DNA of 64,000 nucleotides, from NCBI RefSeq assembly GCF_005577435.1, contig NZ_CP040396.1:2794501-2858500 (forward strand), given 5' to 3'. Positions 1-8,775 of the stretch are shown here, piece after piece. Position 1 is the stretch's first letter; every line of letters begins with the position of its first letter. The translations under genes were made by a program, and so were the position numbers. This DNA comes from Paenibacillus algicola. GTDB taxonomy: Bacteria; Bacillota; Bacilli; Paenibacillales; Paenibacillaceae. The notes under the pieces are model-generated. The model had not been told where the DNA came from. It ran no database searches and saw only the letters and a program-made list of their open reading frames with translations.

Positions 1-77
1 CATTTGGCAAGCCAACCTCAGAACCGGGTGAGAAGGAATTCCAGCCGCTGGACGAGCGTGTGAAGGTGTTTAAATAA
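1..77 (+). CDS. 3' end of an unidentified gene
   Basis: Only the last 24 codons are inside the window, in the frame that starts at base 3 and stops with TAA at 75-77. The visible tail is hydrophilic and charged and ends in ERVKVFK. I do not recognise the family. A strong terminator hairpin begins 25 bases after the stop, which supports this being a true gene end rather than a chance open frame. Confidence 0.5.
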   Translation, partial: FGKPTSEPGEKEFQPLDERVKVFK

Positions 78-102
78 TTGGAATGGCCATAAGGTACAAA
101 AT

Positions 103-128
103 AAAGCCGGCTGCTTGCAGCCGGCTTT
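103..128. terminator. Terminator hairpin between convergent genes
   Basis: A perfect 12-bp stem, AAAGCCGGCTGC paired with GCAGCCGGCTTT around a TT loop. It lies between the partial plus-strand gene and the minus-strand yjcZ-like gene and could serve both. The A/T bases at its two ends are short. Confidence 0.75.
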
Positions 129-146
129 ACAATGCTTCAGGTTACG

Positions 147-248
147 TTAGATGAAGAAAGTCGAAGTGATGATAACCAGAAGAATGAACAGTACCAGAAT
201 TACACCTGTTGTTGTTCCCCAAACGCCTCCACCGTGGCATGCGCTCAT
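147..248 (-). CDS. YjcZ-family sporulation miniprotein (33 aa)
   Basis: This short gene encodes a 33-residue protein: a Gly-rich N-terminus (MSACHGGGVWG) followed by one hydrophobic helix of about 20 residues rich in I, L, V and F. That layout is the hallmark of the YjcZ/sporulation small-protein family of Bacillus and Paenibacillus, whose members are made during sporulation and are probably membrane-associated. The start is set by an AGGAGGG ribosome binding site just upstream on the minus strand. Its molecular role is not established. It stands alone between a terminator and a nucleotidyltransferase gene, with no partner visible. Confidence 0.85.
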   Translation of the reverse strand: MSACHGGGVWGTTTGVILVLFILLVIITSTFFI

Positions 249-359
249 GAAGATCCCTCCTGAGAAAAAGTTGTGTGTGATCTAGTCACAATGACAATAT
301 ATTCTCCGGGACGTCAGGTGCAACGGCAAACGCCCAGAGGTGAGGAATATCCTAAGATC

Positions 360-1064
360 CTATCCTTCCTGTCCCGCAAGCATTCTTCCCCCGTATGGTG
401 CCAGCATCTCGTCGGCAGCTGCAAGCAAAGGCCTGGTCTCCCCCGATTTATACAGCGTCATCAACGCCTGCTCCAATCCCCCCGCGATGGCCGGGTTGAA
501 GGATTCCAGGCGCCGAAACAGCGTTTTACCCTCGCCAACCCATTGCAGATGAACCCGCAAATAAAACTCACTGAGCAGTGTGCTTAGCTTTTGTGCTGTA
601 AAATACAGCTCCCCTGGTCTAGCTGCACCCACTAAATCCATCATATACTCCGTTATGGTATACCGGCTCTCGGCAATATCATAGGAGGTGAGCGGCATGG
701 GACCATAATCCAGATCACGCTGGGCCGCCTTTCGCACCTCTTCCCCTTCAGGTGTTGTGACAATCACCTTTCCTTCCGTTAGCATGATTTGCAATGTCGG
801 GTTGGCCGCCACTACCCCTGCATCGAACATCTCCTCGAAGCCGGAGCTATGCAGCAAAAAGATCTCCACCACCCAGCCTCCAGACTGCACAGTCCTTCTG
901 TCAAAATCGTCTGTCGCCCCGTCATCCACAATGACAATGTCCAGATCCGAGTGCTCATTAGCCTCTCCCCGCGCAGCACTACCTCCAAGCACAGCCAGCA
1001 GGCAATTACGATAGTGCTCCTGCACGACCTGCCTCGCTGCCTCCAGAGGCTCTTGTCGCTTCAT
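360..1064 (-). CDS. Nucleotidyltransferase-domain protein
   Basis: A 234-residue soluble protein. The N-terminal third carries the polymerase-beta-type nucleotidyltransferase signature: GGSAARGE followed by HSDLDIVIV, which is the GS-x(n)-DxD pattern that binds nucleotide and metal. The rest looks helical and resembles the C-terminal part of minimal or kanamycin-type nucleotidyltransferases. The family transfers a nucleotide to a protein, RNA or small molecule; the acceptor cannot be told from sequence. The ATG at 1064 has GGGGAGG nine bases upstream. The gene is divergent from the methyltransferase at 1208, and the two share a 143-bp intergenic region. Confidence 0.75.
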   Translation of the reverse strand: MKRQEPLEAARQVVQEHYRNCLLAVLGGSAARGEANEHSDLDIVIVDDGATDDFDRRTVQSGGWVVEIFLLHSSGFEEMFDAGVVAANPTLQIMLTEGKVIVTTPEGEEVRKAAQRDLDYGPMPLTSYDIAESRYTITEYMMDLVGAARPGELYFTAQKLSTLLSEFYLRVHLQWVGEGKTLFRRLESFNPAIAGGLEQALMTLYKSGETRPLLAAADEMLAPYGGRMLAGQEG

Positions 1065-1207
1065 TGGATGTTCCTCCCCTGACTGAATTTTGCACTAAAA
1101 AAAGCTTAATTTATTACATTCAGCGAAAACCCCGGAGGTACCATCTTCATATGGTAAATAAAACAGGGGTTTGGGTAGCCCTAAACCCCAATGAAGGAGG
1201 AGTATCG

Positions 1208-1930
1208 TTGAACTATATTCATATGCTTTCCAGGCTGGGTATGGGCAGCGCCCATCCGGGCGGCTTCGAGGCCACGCTCCGGCTGTTCCGCAAAGAGCCG
1301 CTTCAGCCTGGCAGCCGTATTCTGGAGGTAGGCTGCGGAACCGGACGTACAGCCTGCTATCTTGCGGAGCAGGGTTATCAGGTGACGGCCATTGACCTCC
1401 ATGAACAGATGCTGGCGAAGGCTCAAGCCCGTGCTGATGCCATGGGGGTCCAGGTACGCTTTCTGCAGGCCGATGTGTGCCGACTTCCCTTTGAAGATGA
1501 AGAGTTCGATATTGTCCTTGGTGAATCGGTAACTGTATTTACGGATGCTGCCGCTTCCCTGTCTGAGTACTGCCGGGTGCTAAAAAAAGGCGGAATCCTG
1601 TATGACCGCGAGCTGCTGCTCGATCAGGCCATGCCGGAGGAGGCACTGCAGGAGCTGCAGCAATTTTTCGGCATACCACGCCTCATGCTGCGGGAGGAGT
1701 GGCATCGCCAGCTTCTATCCAGCGGCTTCACTTCCGAAACGGCCCTGGAATATAACTATTTCACCGACCAAATGAAGCAGGAGCAGACCCAGCATGCAGA
1801 CAGCATGGAAATCAGAGATGAGGGCATCCTGCTCGACCTCAGTCTGTGGGAAACGGTATTCCAGCACGACCGCATGATACTGGACAATACAGAGTATCTG
1901 GCCTCCGCTTTATTCAAAGCGGTCAAATAA
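1208..1930 (+). CDS. Class I SAM-dependent methyltransferase
   Basis: A 240-residue protein with a Rossmann methyltransferase core. Motif I reads ILEVGCGTGRTA; the acidic end of strand beta-2 (VTAIDLHEQML) and DV/LPFEDEEFDIV are in the expected order, as in UbiE/Methyltransf_11 enzymes. The substrate is unknown. I chose the TTG at 1208 because AAGGAGGAG ends about six bases upstream, whereas the open frame reaching back to 1064 has no ribosome binding site and would run through the divergent promoter region. A hairpin-forming repeat (GGGGTTT...AAACCCC, 1166-1189) sits directly before the ribosome binding site. A terminator follows. Confidence 0.8.
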   Translation: MNYIHMLSRLGMGSAHPGGFEATLRLFRKEPLQPGSRILEVGCGTGRTACYLAEQGYQVTAIDLHEQMLAKAQARADAMGVQVRFLQADVCRLPFEDEEFDIVLGESVTVFTDAAASLSEYCRVLKKGGILYDRELLLDQAMPEEALQELQQFFGIPRLMLREEWHRQLLSSGFTSETALEYNYFTDQMKQEQTQHADSMEIRDEGILLDLSLWETVFQHDRMILDNTEYLASALFKAVK

Positions 1931-1947
1931 CCATTCGTTATCATCTT

Positions 1948-1980
1948 AAGCCGTCGATCCGGGCGGCTTTCTCTTTATTT
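1948..1980 (+). terminator. Rho-independent terminator after the methyltransferase
   Basis: Stem AAGCCG / CGGCTT followed by a T-rich tract (TTTCTCTTTATTT). It starts 18 bases after the methyltransferase stop codon. Confidence 0.7.
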
Positions 1981-2101
1981 CATTTGAAACTAGACGGTTA
2001 GACCTATTTTTACAAGATATCCTAATTTTTCGTATCCAATATTGTCGATTAATGCTACAATCATGGTAAAAACATCCTATGCTTTAAGGAGGACATGATT
2101 T

Positions 2102-3352
2102 ATGTCATGGTTAAACAAGCTTTCCATCTCCGGTAAGGTGAAGACGGCATGCTATGCAATTGCTGCATTATTCGGGATCCCGATGCTCATTTCATTCCTA
2201 TTGATGGACAAGACGGTGATCGGAATCATTTTGGTAGCGGTGCTGTTCGCGGCTGCATACCCTTTGTCATTGCTTTTTGAGAGAGCGCTTACAGACTCTT
2301 TTTCTGACATTACGAGCGTTTCCTCCAAGATTGCCAAAGGAGATTTTACGTACAAGGTAGAGGAAGTCGGCGGAATGATGGACCTTAGCCGTACCTTTAA
2401 CAGCATGGTGGACCGCCTGCGGAAGATTCTACAAGAAACCTCGGAAATTACGAAAAAGGTGACCCGCTCCAGTCAGGCCATTTCGGCCAAGAATGAACAG
2501 CTTACCACGATGATGAGCCAGGTATCTCAATCCTCCAACGAGCTTGCCATCGGGGCGAATGAAATTTCGGAGGATGTATCGGATATGACGGAATCCATCC
2601 GGGAGATTGAGGAGAAGGTTAGCAATTATACGGACTCCACCCGCGAGATGAATCAGCGCTCCCAGCACACGCTCGGTTTGGTGGATCAGGGCCGCCTTTC
2701 TGTTGCGAGACAGTCCGAGGGCATGCAGCGCAACATTGAAGCGACTGAGAAGGTGGCTGAGTCCATCAAGGCCTTGTCATTAAATGCCAAAGGCATTACT
2801 AAAATTACAGAGACGATCTCGGAAATCGCAAACCAGACGAATCTGCTTTCACTGAACGCCTCGATCGAGGCGGCACGAGCGGGAGAGCATGGCAGCGGCT
2901 TTGCCGTCGTCGCTCAGGAGGTTCGCAAGCTGGCTGAAGAGTCCACCCTGTCGACACGGGAGGTATTCAATCTTGTTCGCAGCATTGAGCAGGATGTACA
3001 CCTGGCAGGACAGAATATCAAAATCAACGAAGAGGTCGTTCGGCATCAAACCGAAATGATTCAGGAAGCCGAATTGATCTTCGCCCGCATGGTAGACAGC
3101 GTTCAATACATAACCGATCAAATTGCAGAATTTTCCAAGGAAAGCGAAAGTATGCTGGAAAGCGCTCAGAGCATCTCCTCTGCCATCCAGAATATTTCAG
3201 CCATCACCCAGCAGTCTGCCGCAGGCACTCAGCAGGTGTCGGCTTCCATGAATGAAGGTATTGCATCTATGCAGACGATGGCCGAGGAAGCTCAAGCGAT
3301 GAGTGATGCTGTATTCCAGCTTCAGAAGACCATTAACATTTTCAAATTCTAG
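2102..3352 (+). CDS. Methyl-accepting chemotaxis protein without an extracellular sensor domain
   Basis: A 416-residue receptor. Two adjacent hydrophobic segments (about residues 12-34 and 36-58) form a hairpin with almost no loop between them. A HAMP-like stretch follows (about 58-110), then a long helical signalling domain. Its hairpin tip is clear: [20 protein letters not shown], then [16 protein letters not shown], the region that contacts CheA and CheW. With no periplasmic ligand domain, it probably senses a membrane or cytoplasmic cue or works through a partner. The ATG follows TAAGGAGGA at good spacing. The gene is monocistronic, with a terminator 14 bases after the stop. Confidence 0.9.
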   Translation: MSWLNKLSISGKVKTACYAIAALFGIPMLISFLLMDKTVIGIILVAVLFAAAYPLSLLFERALTDSFSDITSVSSKIAKGDFTYKVEEVGGMMDLSRTFNSMVDRLRKILQETSEITKKVTRSSQAISAKNEQLTTMMSQVSQSSNELAIGANEISEDVSDMTESIREIEEKVSNYTDSTREMNQRSQHTLGLVDQGRLSVARQSEGMQRNIEATEKVAESIKALSLNAKGITKITETISEIANQTNLLSLNASIEAARAGEHGSGFAVVAQEVRKLAEESTLSTREVFNLVRSIEQDVHLAGQNIKINEEVVRHQTEMIQEAELIFARMVDSVQYITDQIAEFSKESESMLESAQSISSAIQNISAITQQSAAGTQQVSASMNEGIASMQTMAEEAQAMSDAVFQLQKTINIFKF

Positions 3353-3365
3353 GGTCTGCATTGAT

Positions 3366-3403
3366 AAAAGCTCTGCCTCCGCAGCTATGGAGACAGAGCT
3401 TTT
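3366..3403. terminator. Bidirectional terminator
   Basis: AAAAGCTCTG(C)CTCC pairs with GGAG(A)CAGAGCTTTT. The A-run on one side and T-run on the other let it work for both the chemotaxis receptor gene and the convergent PhzF gene. Confidence 0.85.
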
Positions 3404-3435
3404 ATATGTTCAGGTATGATTCAATAGGCGTGGGC

Positions 3436-4242
3436 TTAAACTTTACGGAAGTGCTTCTCCGCCTCCAGCACTGCCTTTAAGGTCGTTACAGCCTGTCCGA
3501 TAATCTCTACCCGCCCAGGATGAATGCGCAGCCTCAGCACTCCCGTCCGCTTCGATATTTGCTCGGCAGCCAGCTCGTTTTTCCCCAATCGCTGGGACCA
3601 ATACGGCGCCAGAGCGCAATGCGCGGAGCCCGTGACGGGGTCCTCATTCACACCCACTGCCGGGTAAAAGCAGCGGGACACGAAGTCCATCCCTTCCCGT
3701 TGACATGAACTCGTCACGATGATTCCCCTGGCATCCAGACTCTTCCACTTCCCGAAATCCGGTGCCAGCTGCTGCAGGATGTCCTCACTTGCCACCTCAA
3801 CAAGATAGTCCATCCGATTCCGTCCGACGTAGACATACTCAGCCCCCAGCCCTTCTGCAAGCGCCTGGGGCGCCGGACAAGAGCTCTCGACTTCTTGCGG
3901 GAAATCCATTGCAATCCAGCCATCCTTCTGCCTGGCTGCCGTAAGGATACCGCTTTTCGTATGAAAGCGGAGTACTTCAGCCTGACTATAGCCCTGCTCC
4001 CACAAAATATGAGCACTTGCGAGCGTCGCATGACCGCACAAATCCACCTCGCTTGCCGGAGTGAACCACCGCAGCTCGTAATCCTTCTCTATCGGCACAA
4101 GAAAAGCCGTTTCGGACAAGTTCATTTCTGACGCGATCGATTGCATCCAGGTCTCTGGCATGGGCTGGTCCAAAACCATGACGCCAGCCGGGTTTCCGGT
4201 GTAAGGCTGACTCGTAAAGGCATCAGCCACATAAATGTTCAT
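3436..4242 (-). CDS. PhzF-family isomerase
   Basis: A 268-residue PhzF-fold protein (phenazine biosynthesis-like, diaminopimelate-epimerase superfamily). Diagnostic stretches are IYVADAFT at the start, GNPAGV, MNLSETAF with the catalytic Glu of the family, EVDLCGHATLA, and DPVTGSAHC near the C-terminus. PhzF proteins catalyse isomerisation in phenazine synthesis, but most members in non-phenazine bacteria have unknown substrates, and no other phz gene is here. The ATG at 4242 is chosen because GGAGGG precedes it by seven bases; the longer frame from 4257 overlaps its own ribosome binding site. It appears to be transcribed alone. Confidence 0.85.
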   Translation of the reverse strand: MNIYVADAFTSQPYTGNPAGVMVLDQPMPETWMQSIASEMNLSETAFLVPIEKDYELRWFTPASEVDLCGHATLASAHILWEQGYSQAEVLRFHTKSGILTAARQKDGWIAMDFPQEVESSCPAPQALAEGLGAEYVYVGRNRMDYLVEVASEDILQQLAPDFGKWKSLDARGIIVTSSCQREGMDFVSRCFYPAVGVNEDPVTGSAHCALAPYWSQRLGKNELAAEQISKRTGVLRLRIHPGRVEIIGQAVTTLKAVLEAEKHFRKV

Positions 4243-4311
4243 CATCAAACCCTCCATCCATACTTCGATTGCCGCAGATCATGGCTTCTAATTATAAGGT
4301 GTCAATCCATG

Positions 4312-4632
4312 CTATCTTGAGGGGTTAAATCTTCTAAAGCTCATACGAATCAGTAGATAAAGCAGGGCAAGAGCGATCCCTCTGCCCAGTAAACCTACCC
4401 AGGGATCCATGTGCATGATTCCAAAAGAACTCTCATTCGGTAAACCCATTCCGATTTCGGAATCAGTACGGCTAGTCATCATGGATTCTGGCATGTCTTC
4501 CATACTTTGAGGAATACTCATTACGCCCATCACCTCTTGAGTCAGCAGATACCCTTCCGCGACATTCCATAGCAACAGCAGACCTGCAGCGGCTGTTCCG
4601 TAAATGACAGCCTCCAGGAGCATTTTTTTCAC
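4312..4632 (-). CDS. Small membrane protein with two transmembrane segments, unknown function
   Basis: A 106-residue protein with one hydrophobic segment near the N-terminus (EAVIYGTAAAGLLLLWNVAE) and one near the C-terminus (GLLGRGIALALLYLLIRM). Between them is a Met/Ser/Glu-rich hydrophilic loop. The start is the GTG at 4632, with AGGAGG nine bases upstream; the frame back to an ATG at 4683 has no ribosome binding site. It follows the ABC-2 permease on the same strand with a gap of about 100 bases, so it may belong to that transport unit. I do not recognise the family. Confidence 0.55.
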   Translation of the reverse strand: MKKMLLEAVIYGTAAAGLLLLWNVAEGYLLTQEVMGVMSIPQSMEDMPESMMTSRTDSEIGMGLPNESSFGIMHMDPWVGLLGRGIALALLYLLIRMSFRRFNPSR

Positions 4633-4734
4633 AACGATAGACCTCCTCTTCACATCCCATGAAAGTGAATCAACTGTATTCAAATTTTACAGCATTCTCC
4701 TATTCTATCACTTCTTGTACATGAAGGTAAGCTG

Positions 4735-5547
4735 CTATTGTACCTGCCGCTCAAACAAGGCGTCACGCTGATTCATTTTTGAAATGATACTCAGCAGTCC
4801 GAGACTTACGCCCCATAATATGAATCCCAGTATGAGCAGCAGCGTCGGTCCCAGCACGAGCAGACCTGTGGATTGACCCACGATCAGCCCGACAATGGGC
4901 AGCACAATGACCCCTCCGATTTGCTGAGCCTCCTGAAAGGTCTTGGATCTGGCCGACACCCACACGCTGAACAGTATGGTGCAGAATGTAAACGCCGGGG
5001 CCACCCATAGCAGCATGATCAGCCAATTCGCGTTCGGAAAAATAATCTCCTGAAACAGCGGATAAGCAAGTACATTGATGAGCAGGCCGGAAAGTACAAA
5101 GCTGGCCAGTGCCGCGGTATACGAAGGAATAAACGAAGCCAGCAGCTTGCCCAGAAATAAATCCTTGATCTCCAGCGGGGAGAACAGCAGGCTTTCCAGC
5201 GTGTTCTGCTCCTTCTCGCCTACAAAGCTGTTGACGGCAATCATTAATGCATTAATGACAGGAATCAGCATAAACAGCGGTGCTAACAAAAAATTCACGC
5301 CCACATAGATCAACCGGTGACGTTCTGTGGGCAAAGACTGCAGCAGCTCGGGAGGCAAAACCTTCAGCAGCTGCGCCATTTCAGCATTTTGACTCATATC
5401 TACCGTTCTCACGAGGAGGATCAAGCCCGCCGGAAAGAGCACACCGAACAGCAGCGGCAGCAATATCAGGCCAATCCATACCTTGCTCGTCCTCCAGATT
5501 GAGGACATATCCTTTCGGGCTACTGCCCAAATCATGCTAGTGTTCAT
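4735..5547 (-). CDS. ABC-2 type permease (NatB-like)
   Basis: A 270-residue integral membrane protein with about six hydrophobic segments. It carries the typical ABC-2 loop VGEKEQNTLESLLFSPLE, followed by a GK-containing segment before the next helix, as in exporters of the NatAB/YhaQ kind. The likely role is the membrane half of an ATP-driven exporter of ions or small hydrophobic compounds; the substrate cannot be read. The ATG at 5547 has AGGAGGC immediately upstream inside the end of the ATPase gene, and the two genes overlap by 11 bases. That implies translational coupling and a stable two-protein complex. Confidence 0.85.
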   Translation of the reverse strand: MNTSMIWAVARKDMSSIWRTSKVWIGLILLPLLFGVLFPAGLILLVRTVDMSQNAEMAQLLKVLPPELLQSLPTERHRLIYVGVNFLLAPLFMLIPVINALMIAVNSFVGEKEQNTLESLLFSPLEIKDLFLGKLLASFIPSYTAALASFVLSGLLINVLAYPLFQEIIFPNANWLIMLLWVAPAFTFCTILFSVWVSARSKTFQEAQQIGGVIVLPIVGLIVGQSTGLLVLGPTLLLILGFILWGVSLGLLSIISKMNQRDALFERQVQ

Positions 5548-6439
5548 GCTGCCTCCTCCTGACTTCAAAATACAGGGATTCCAGATCCCGATTTACGATT
5601 TCCGCGCTGTAAAGCTCCCCACAGGACAGGACCTTGCGGAGGAGGTCTGGAACTTCATCTCTCGCGGGCACGGTGAACATAAATTTCCCTTGCCCCAGCT
5701 CCTCGCAAGCAAACCCGGTAGACAGGGCGTCCTTCAGGGTCAGCGTAGATTCCACAACCAGCTTCACAGCACCTGCATACCTTGCCTCCAGCTCTGGCAA
5801 TGTCCCGGACTCGATTAACCTGCCTTGATCAAGAAACAGATACGTATCGCAGATGTCTTCCAGCTGATACAACACATGCGAGCAGATCATAATAGTTGTG
5901 CCTTCCTCCTGGTTGAGCTGTCGCAAGAATCCTATCATATCCCGAATTCCGTCTGGATCCAGGCCGTTGGTCGGCTCATCCAGAAACAGAAGCTCCGGCT
6001 CATGAAGCATCGCCTTGGCGATCGCGAGCCTTTTTTTCATACCGGTGCTGTAGGCACCCACCTTCTTCTCGCCATGCTTGGCCAGCTGAAAGCGCTCCAG
6101 CAGGCTCTCTATCCGTGCTGCACTCCGGCAGCTGTAGAGACGCGAGAAAAAGTCCAGATTTTCTCTGGCGCTCATATCCTGATACAGGCCTGCGCTTTCC
6201 GTAACAACCCCGCACCGGCTGCGGATTTCATTTCCCTGCTGCGCGGGATTGAGGCCGAACACAGACAGCGTTCCCCCATCCGGAGAAATTACGCCATTCA
6301 TCAAACGGATTAACGTGGTCTTCCCCGCGCCGTTCGGTCCCAGGAGCCCGACGATGTCTCCCTGCTGCACGTAGTAGGATACATCCTCCAGGATGACCCG
6401 CTCCCCGAACTTTTTTTGAATTTGATTGAGCTGAATCAA
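5537..6439 (-). CDS. ABC transporter ATP-binding protein (NatA-like)
   Basis: About 300 residues with a complete ABC ATPase set: Walker A GPNGAGKTT, signature YSTGMKKRLA, Walker B LLFLDEPTNGLD and the switch His in ICSHVLYQLED. It is a single half-ATPase of the ABC-2 exporter class and has a C-terminal extension of about 80 residues like other NatA/CcmA-type proteins. The TTG at 6439 has GAGGGG six bases upstream and gives an N-terminus (IQLNQIQKKF) aligned with the family. A longer frame opens at an ATG at 6487. It is the first gene of a probable ATPase-permease-small membrane protein operon. Confidence 0.88.
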   Translation of the reverse strand: MIQLNQIQKKFGERVILEDVSYYVQQGDIVGLLGPNGAGKTTLIRLMNGVISPDGGTLSVFGLNPAQQGNEIRSRCGVVTESAGLYQDMSARENLDFFSRLYSCRSAARIESLLERFQLAKHGEKKVGAYSTGMKKRLAIAKAMLHEPELLFLDEPTNGLDPDGIRDMIGFLRQLNQEEGTTIMICSHVLYQLEDICDTYLFLDQGRLIESGTLPELEARYAGAVKLVVESTLTLKDALSTGFACEELGQGKFMFTVPARDEVPDLLRKVLSCGELYSAEIVNRDLESLYFEVRRRQHEH

Positions 6440-6587
6440 TGCAATCCCCTCTTTTTTTCTCTGACTTCGTTCTTGGAGTCTTTCCATTTCGGATACTTAT
6501 ATTACGAATAGCCCGGATCAACCGTTCAATTCCGGGTCGGTTTTGTCGTCTGCCCCGGAAACAATTTTGACTTTTTCAGCGAATCAT

Positions 6588-6617
6588 TTGTAATTCCGTG
6601 CCGGGCGTGTTTAATAT
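6588..6617 (+). promoter_or_regulatory. Possible sigma-A promoter for the Gfo/Idh/MocA gene
   Basis: TTGTAA and TAATAT are separated by 18 bases and end 37 bases before the start codon. The match is partial and not supported by any further element. Confidence 0.3.
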
Positions 6618-6654
6618 AGGGTAGAAAAACTAACCAGTCTGCAGGAGGGATCTC

Positions 6655-7722
6655 ATGAAGGAAACGTTAAAGATTGCCATTGTCGGCTGCGGCGGCATCG
6701 CGAGAGCGGCTCATATTCCAGCGTATTTGAAAAGTCCCGGTGCTGAAATCAAATATTTCTGTGATTTTAACCTGTCTCTCGCCGAAGAGCTCGTTCGCGA
6801 GCATGGCTGCGGCACCGCGGTTCAAAATTACAAGGACATTCTGGATGATCCGGATCTGGATGCCGTCTCTGTCTGTACTCCGAATCACGTCCATGCATCC
6901 GTGTCTATTGAATTCTTAAGAGCGGGCAAGCATGTATTGTGCGAGAAGCCAGCTGCCCGAACGTACGAGGAAGCACTTGAGATGCAGAAGGCGGCTCAGG
7001 AAACCGGCAAAATCCTGCTCATTGGCGTCGTCAACCGCTTCAACACCGCAGTAAATATCATCAAGGATATGATTGAGGACGGCGAGCTGGGAGATTTGTA
7101 TCATATTTATGCCAGCTTCCGTGCACATCGCTCCATTCCCGGACTTGGCGGCGCCTTTACGACGCGCGCGGTTGCAGGCGGGGGTGTTATGATTGACTGG
7201 GGAATTCATTACCTCGATATCGTGATGTATTGCTCAGGCGATCCCAAGCCCAAGACCGTCAGTGCGCAAGCTTATTCGAAGCTCGGCCGTAATTTGAAGG
7301 ATTATGCCTACCTAAACATGTGGGCCGGACCGCCAAAATATGACGGTACATATGACGTGGATGATTTTGTGACCGCGTTAATTCGGACAGAGGGCCCTAC
7401 CATCTCCATGAACGGAGCCTGGGCTCAAAATATCGGCGAAGAAGAAATGTATATTGATTTCCTGGGAGATCAAGCCGGCATTCGCCTCACCTATGGCGGT
7501 GATTTCAAGCTGTATAGTGCCAAGAGCGGTGCATTGATTGAATCTACTCCGAAGTTTAACAAGAAGGATCAATTTCAGGCAGAGATTGATTCTTTCTTAG
7601 GCAGCATCCGGACCGGTACGAAGCTGCCCTCTCACATCGACACCGTTATTATTTCGGCCAAAATGATTCAGGCGATCTACGATTCCTCTGAGCTGGGCAA
7701 AGAAATCTCGTTTGATTCGTAA
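6655..7722 (+). CDS. Gfo/Idh/MocA-family NAD(P)-dependent oxidoreductase
   Basis: A 355-residue dehydrogenase. The N-terminal Rossmann motif is KIAIVGCGGIARAAH, and the family's cofactor and catalytic motif HVLCEKPAAR lies near residue 100. The C-terminal alpha/beta domain has the active-site region GGGVMIDWGIHYLDI, where the His is usually catalytic. Family members oxidise or epimerise sugars, inositols or their phosphates. The substrate is open, and no sugar transporter is next to it. The ATG follows GCAGGAGGGA. The gene appears to be single and is followed within 30 bases by the first MITE-like repeat. Confidence 0.88.
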   Translation: MKETLKIAIVGCGGIARAAHIPAYLKSPGAEIKYFCDFNLSLAEELVREHGCGTAVQNYKDILDDPDLDAVSVCTPNHVHASVSIEFLRAGKHVLCEKPAARTYEEALEMQKAAQETGKILLIGVVNRFNTAVNIIKDMIEDGELGDLYHIYASFRAHRSIPGLGGAFTTRAVAGGGVMIDWGIHYLDIVMYCSGDPKPKTVSAQAYSKLGRNLKDYAYLNMWAGPPKYDGTYDVDDFVTALIRTEGPTISMNGAWAQNIGEEEMYIDFLGDQAGIRLTYGGDFKLYSAKSGALIESTPKFNKKDQFQAEIDSFLGSIRTGTKLPSHIDTVIISAKMIQAIYDSSELGKEISFDS

Positions 7723-7751
7723 ACGGCTTAACAGCATCCGTAAAAATTAAA

Positions 7752-8139
7752 GGGGCTGTCCCACAAGATCTAGGGTCTTGCGGGATGGCCTCGTTTGTTG
7801 TTGCGAGCTGCTCACCGTACGAAACGTTCCTCCCCTCGCTGCTGCCCTCAAATTTCTTTGAGTGATTCTAGCAAGGGAGAAATTCGGGGGCAAAGGCGAC
7901 CACTACCGCGGGTCCGGAATCGTTTCGTCCTCTCCGCTGCGGATTCCGGCGCTGTCTGCTTCGAGGCCTGCCAAAAGTAACCCTTGAGGTCGATGGCTTT
8001 CTCTCAATCATCATTTGCTCAAGAAGGCGGCAATAGACCAAAAGTCAGAAATGGCGATGCAGGGATAACCTCCCCAGCATCGCCATTTCTTCATTTCTGG
8101 TTTAATTTTTCATAAAAAAACTACTTTTGGGACAGCCCC
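7752..8139. repeat. MITE-like interspersed repeat, copy 1 (388 bp)
   Basis: This fills most of the 440-bp gene-free stretch after the Gfo/Idh/MocA gene. It is bounded by 12-bp perfect inverted ends, GGGGCTGTCCCA and TGGGACAGCCCC. The left 100 bp and an inner block (GGTCCGGAATCGTTTCGTCC) recur in copy 2 at 10463-10819. It contains a 14-bp perfect stem (8047-8060 with 8077-8090) enclosing a 16-base loop with GGGATAACCTCCC. No long reading frame or transposase remnant was seen. No clear target-site duplication flanks it. The best reading is a non-autonomous mobile element moved in trans. Confidence 0.7.
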
Positions 8140-8163
8140 TTCTTGCACCTGACTGAGAAGGTT

Positions 8164-8724
8164 TCACGAGCCTTCCTTCACAGCGTTACCTTGCGACTGC
8201 TTCCAATGCTTCAACAGGATTAAATAGACCTTTTCCAGATTCTCTGAAACGCTCTGCTTCATTATACTTACATCTGCAGATGCCATGTTTTTATTCATGC
8301 GGATCAGCAGCCGCTTCAGACCCTTTTGACTCGATACATAGCCTTCCGCATCTTTAAGCTGAATGCCAATCATATGCTGGTTCATATAGCTGTACAGAAC
8401 AATATCCTCAATTTCTTCCCAGCGGATCCGTCCACCATTGACATAGGATGAATGATCGGTCAGGCCCTCGCGGTCAATGACCAGCGCAGGTCTAGGCTTT
8501 ATCAGACGCATTAAGAAATACAGCATGCATAAGCCGAAGACGAGAGTCGACACAATGCCTACGGCAACGAGTATGAAGGCGTCTGCTTCTTCAGATTGCC
8601 CGATCACCATCAACAGGACACCCAACAGCACGAACATTAGGGATAGAACAAACAGCTTCCCCGGCTTTCCATAAATAACGATATCTTTGTTGGTAGATGA
8701 AGAAGAATGAAACGATGATTCCAC
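8164..8724 (-). CDS. STM3941-like membrane-anchored protein
   Basis: A 186-residue protein. It has two transmembrane segments at about residues 25-45 and 50-75, then a soluble domain with PALVIDREGLTDHSS, GGRIRWEEIEDIVLY and IGIQLKD. This order matches the STM3941 family, whose function is unknown; the soluble part resembles PH-like domains that follow paired membrane helices. The GTG at 8724 is preceded by GGAGG at nine bases; the upstream ATG at 8748 lacks a site. It sits just beyond repeat copy 1, whose right end is 24 bases past its stop. Confidence 0.7.
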   Translation of the reverse strand: MESSFHSSSSTNKDIVIYGKPGKLFVLSLMFVLLGVLLMVIGQSEEADAFILVAVGIVSTLVFGLCMLYFLMRLIKPRPALVIDREGLTDHSSYVNGGRIRWEEIEDIVLYSYMNQHMIGIQLKDAEGYVSSQKGLKRLLIRMNKNMASADVSIMKQSVSENLEKVYLILLKHWKQSQGNAVKEGS

Positions 8725-8775
8725 GATGGTATGCCTCCAGGTTGTCATTGTTACGATTCGCCATTCCTTAAGTCA

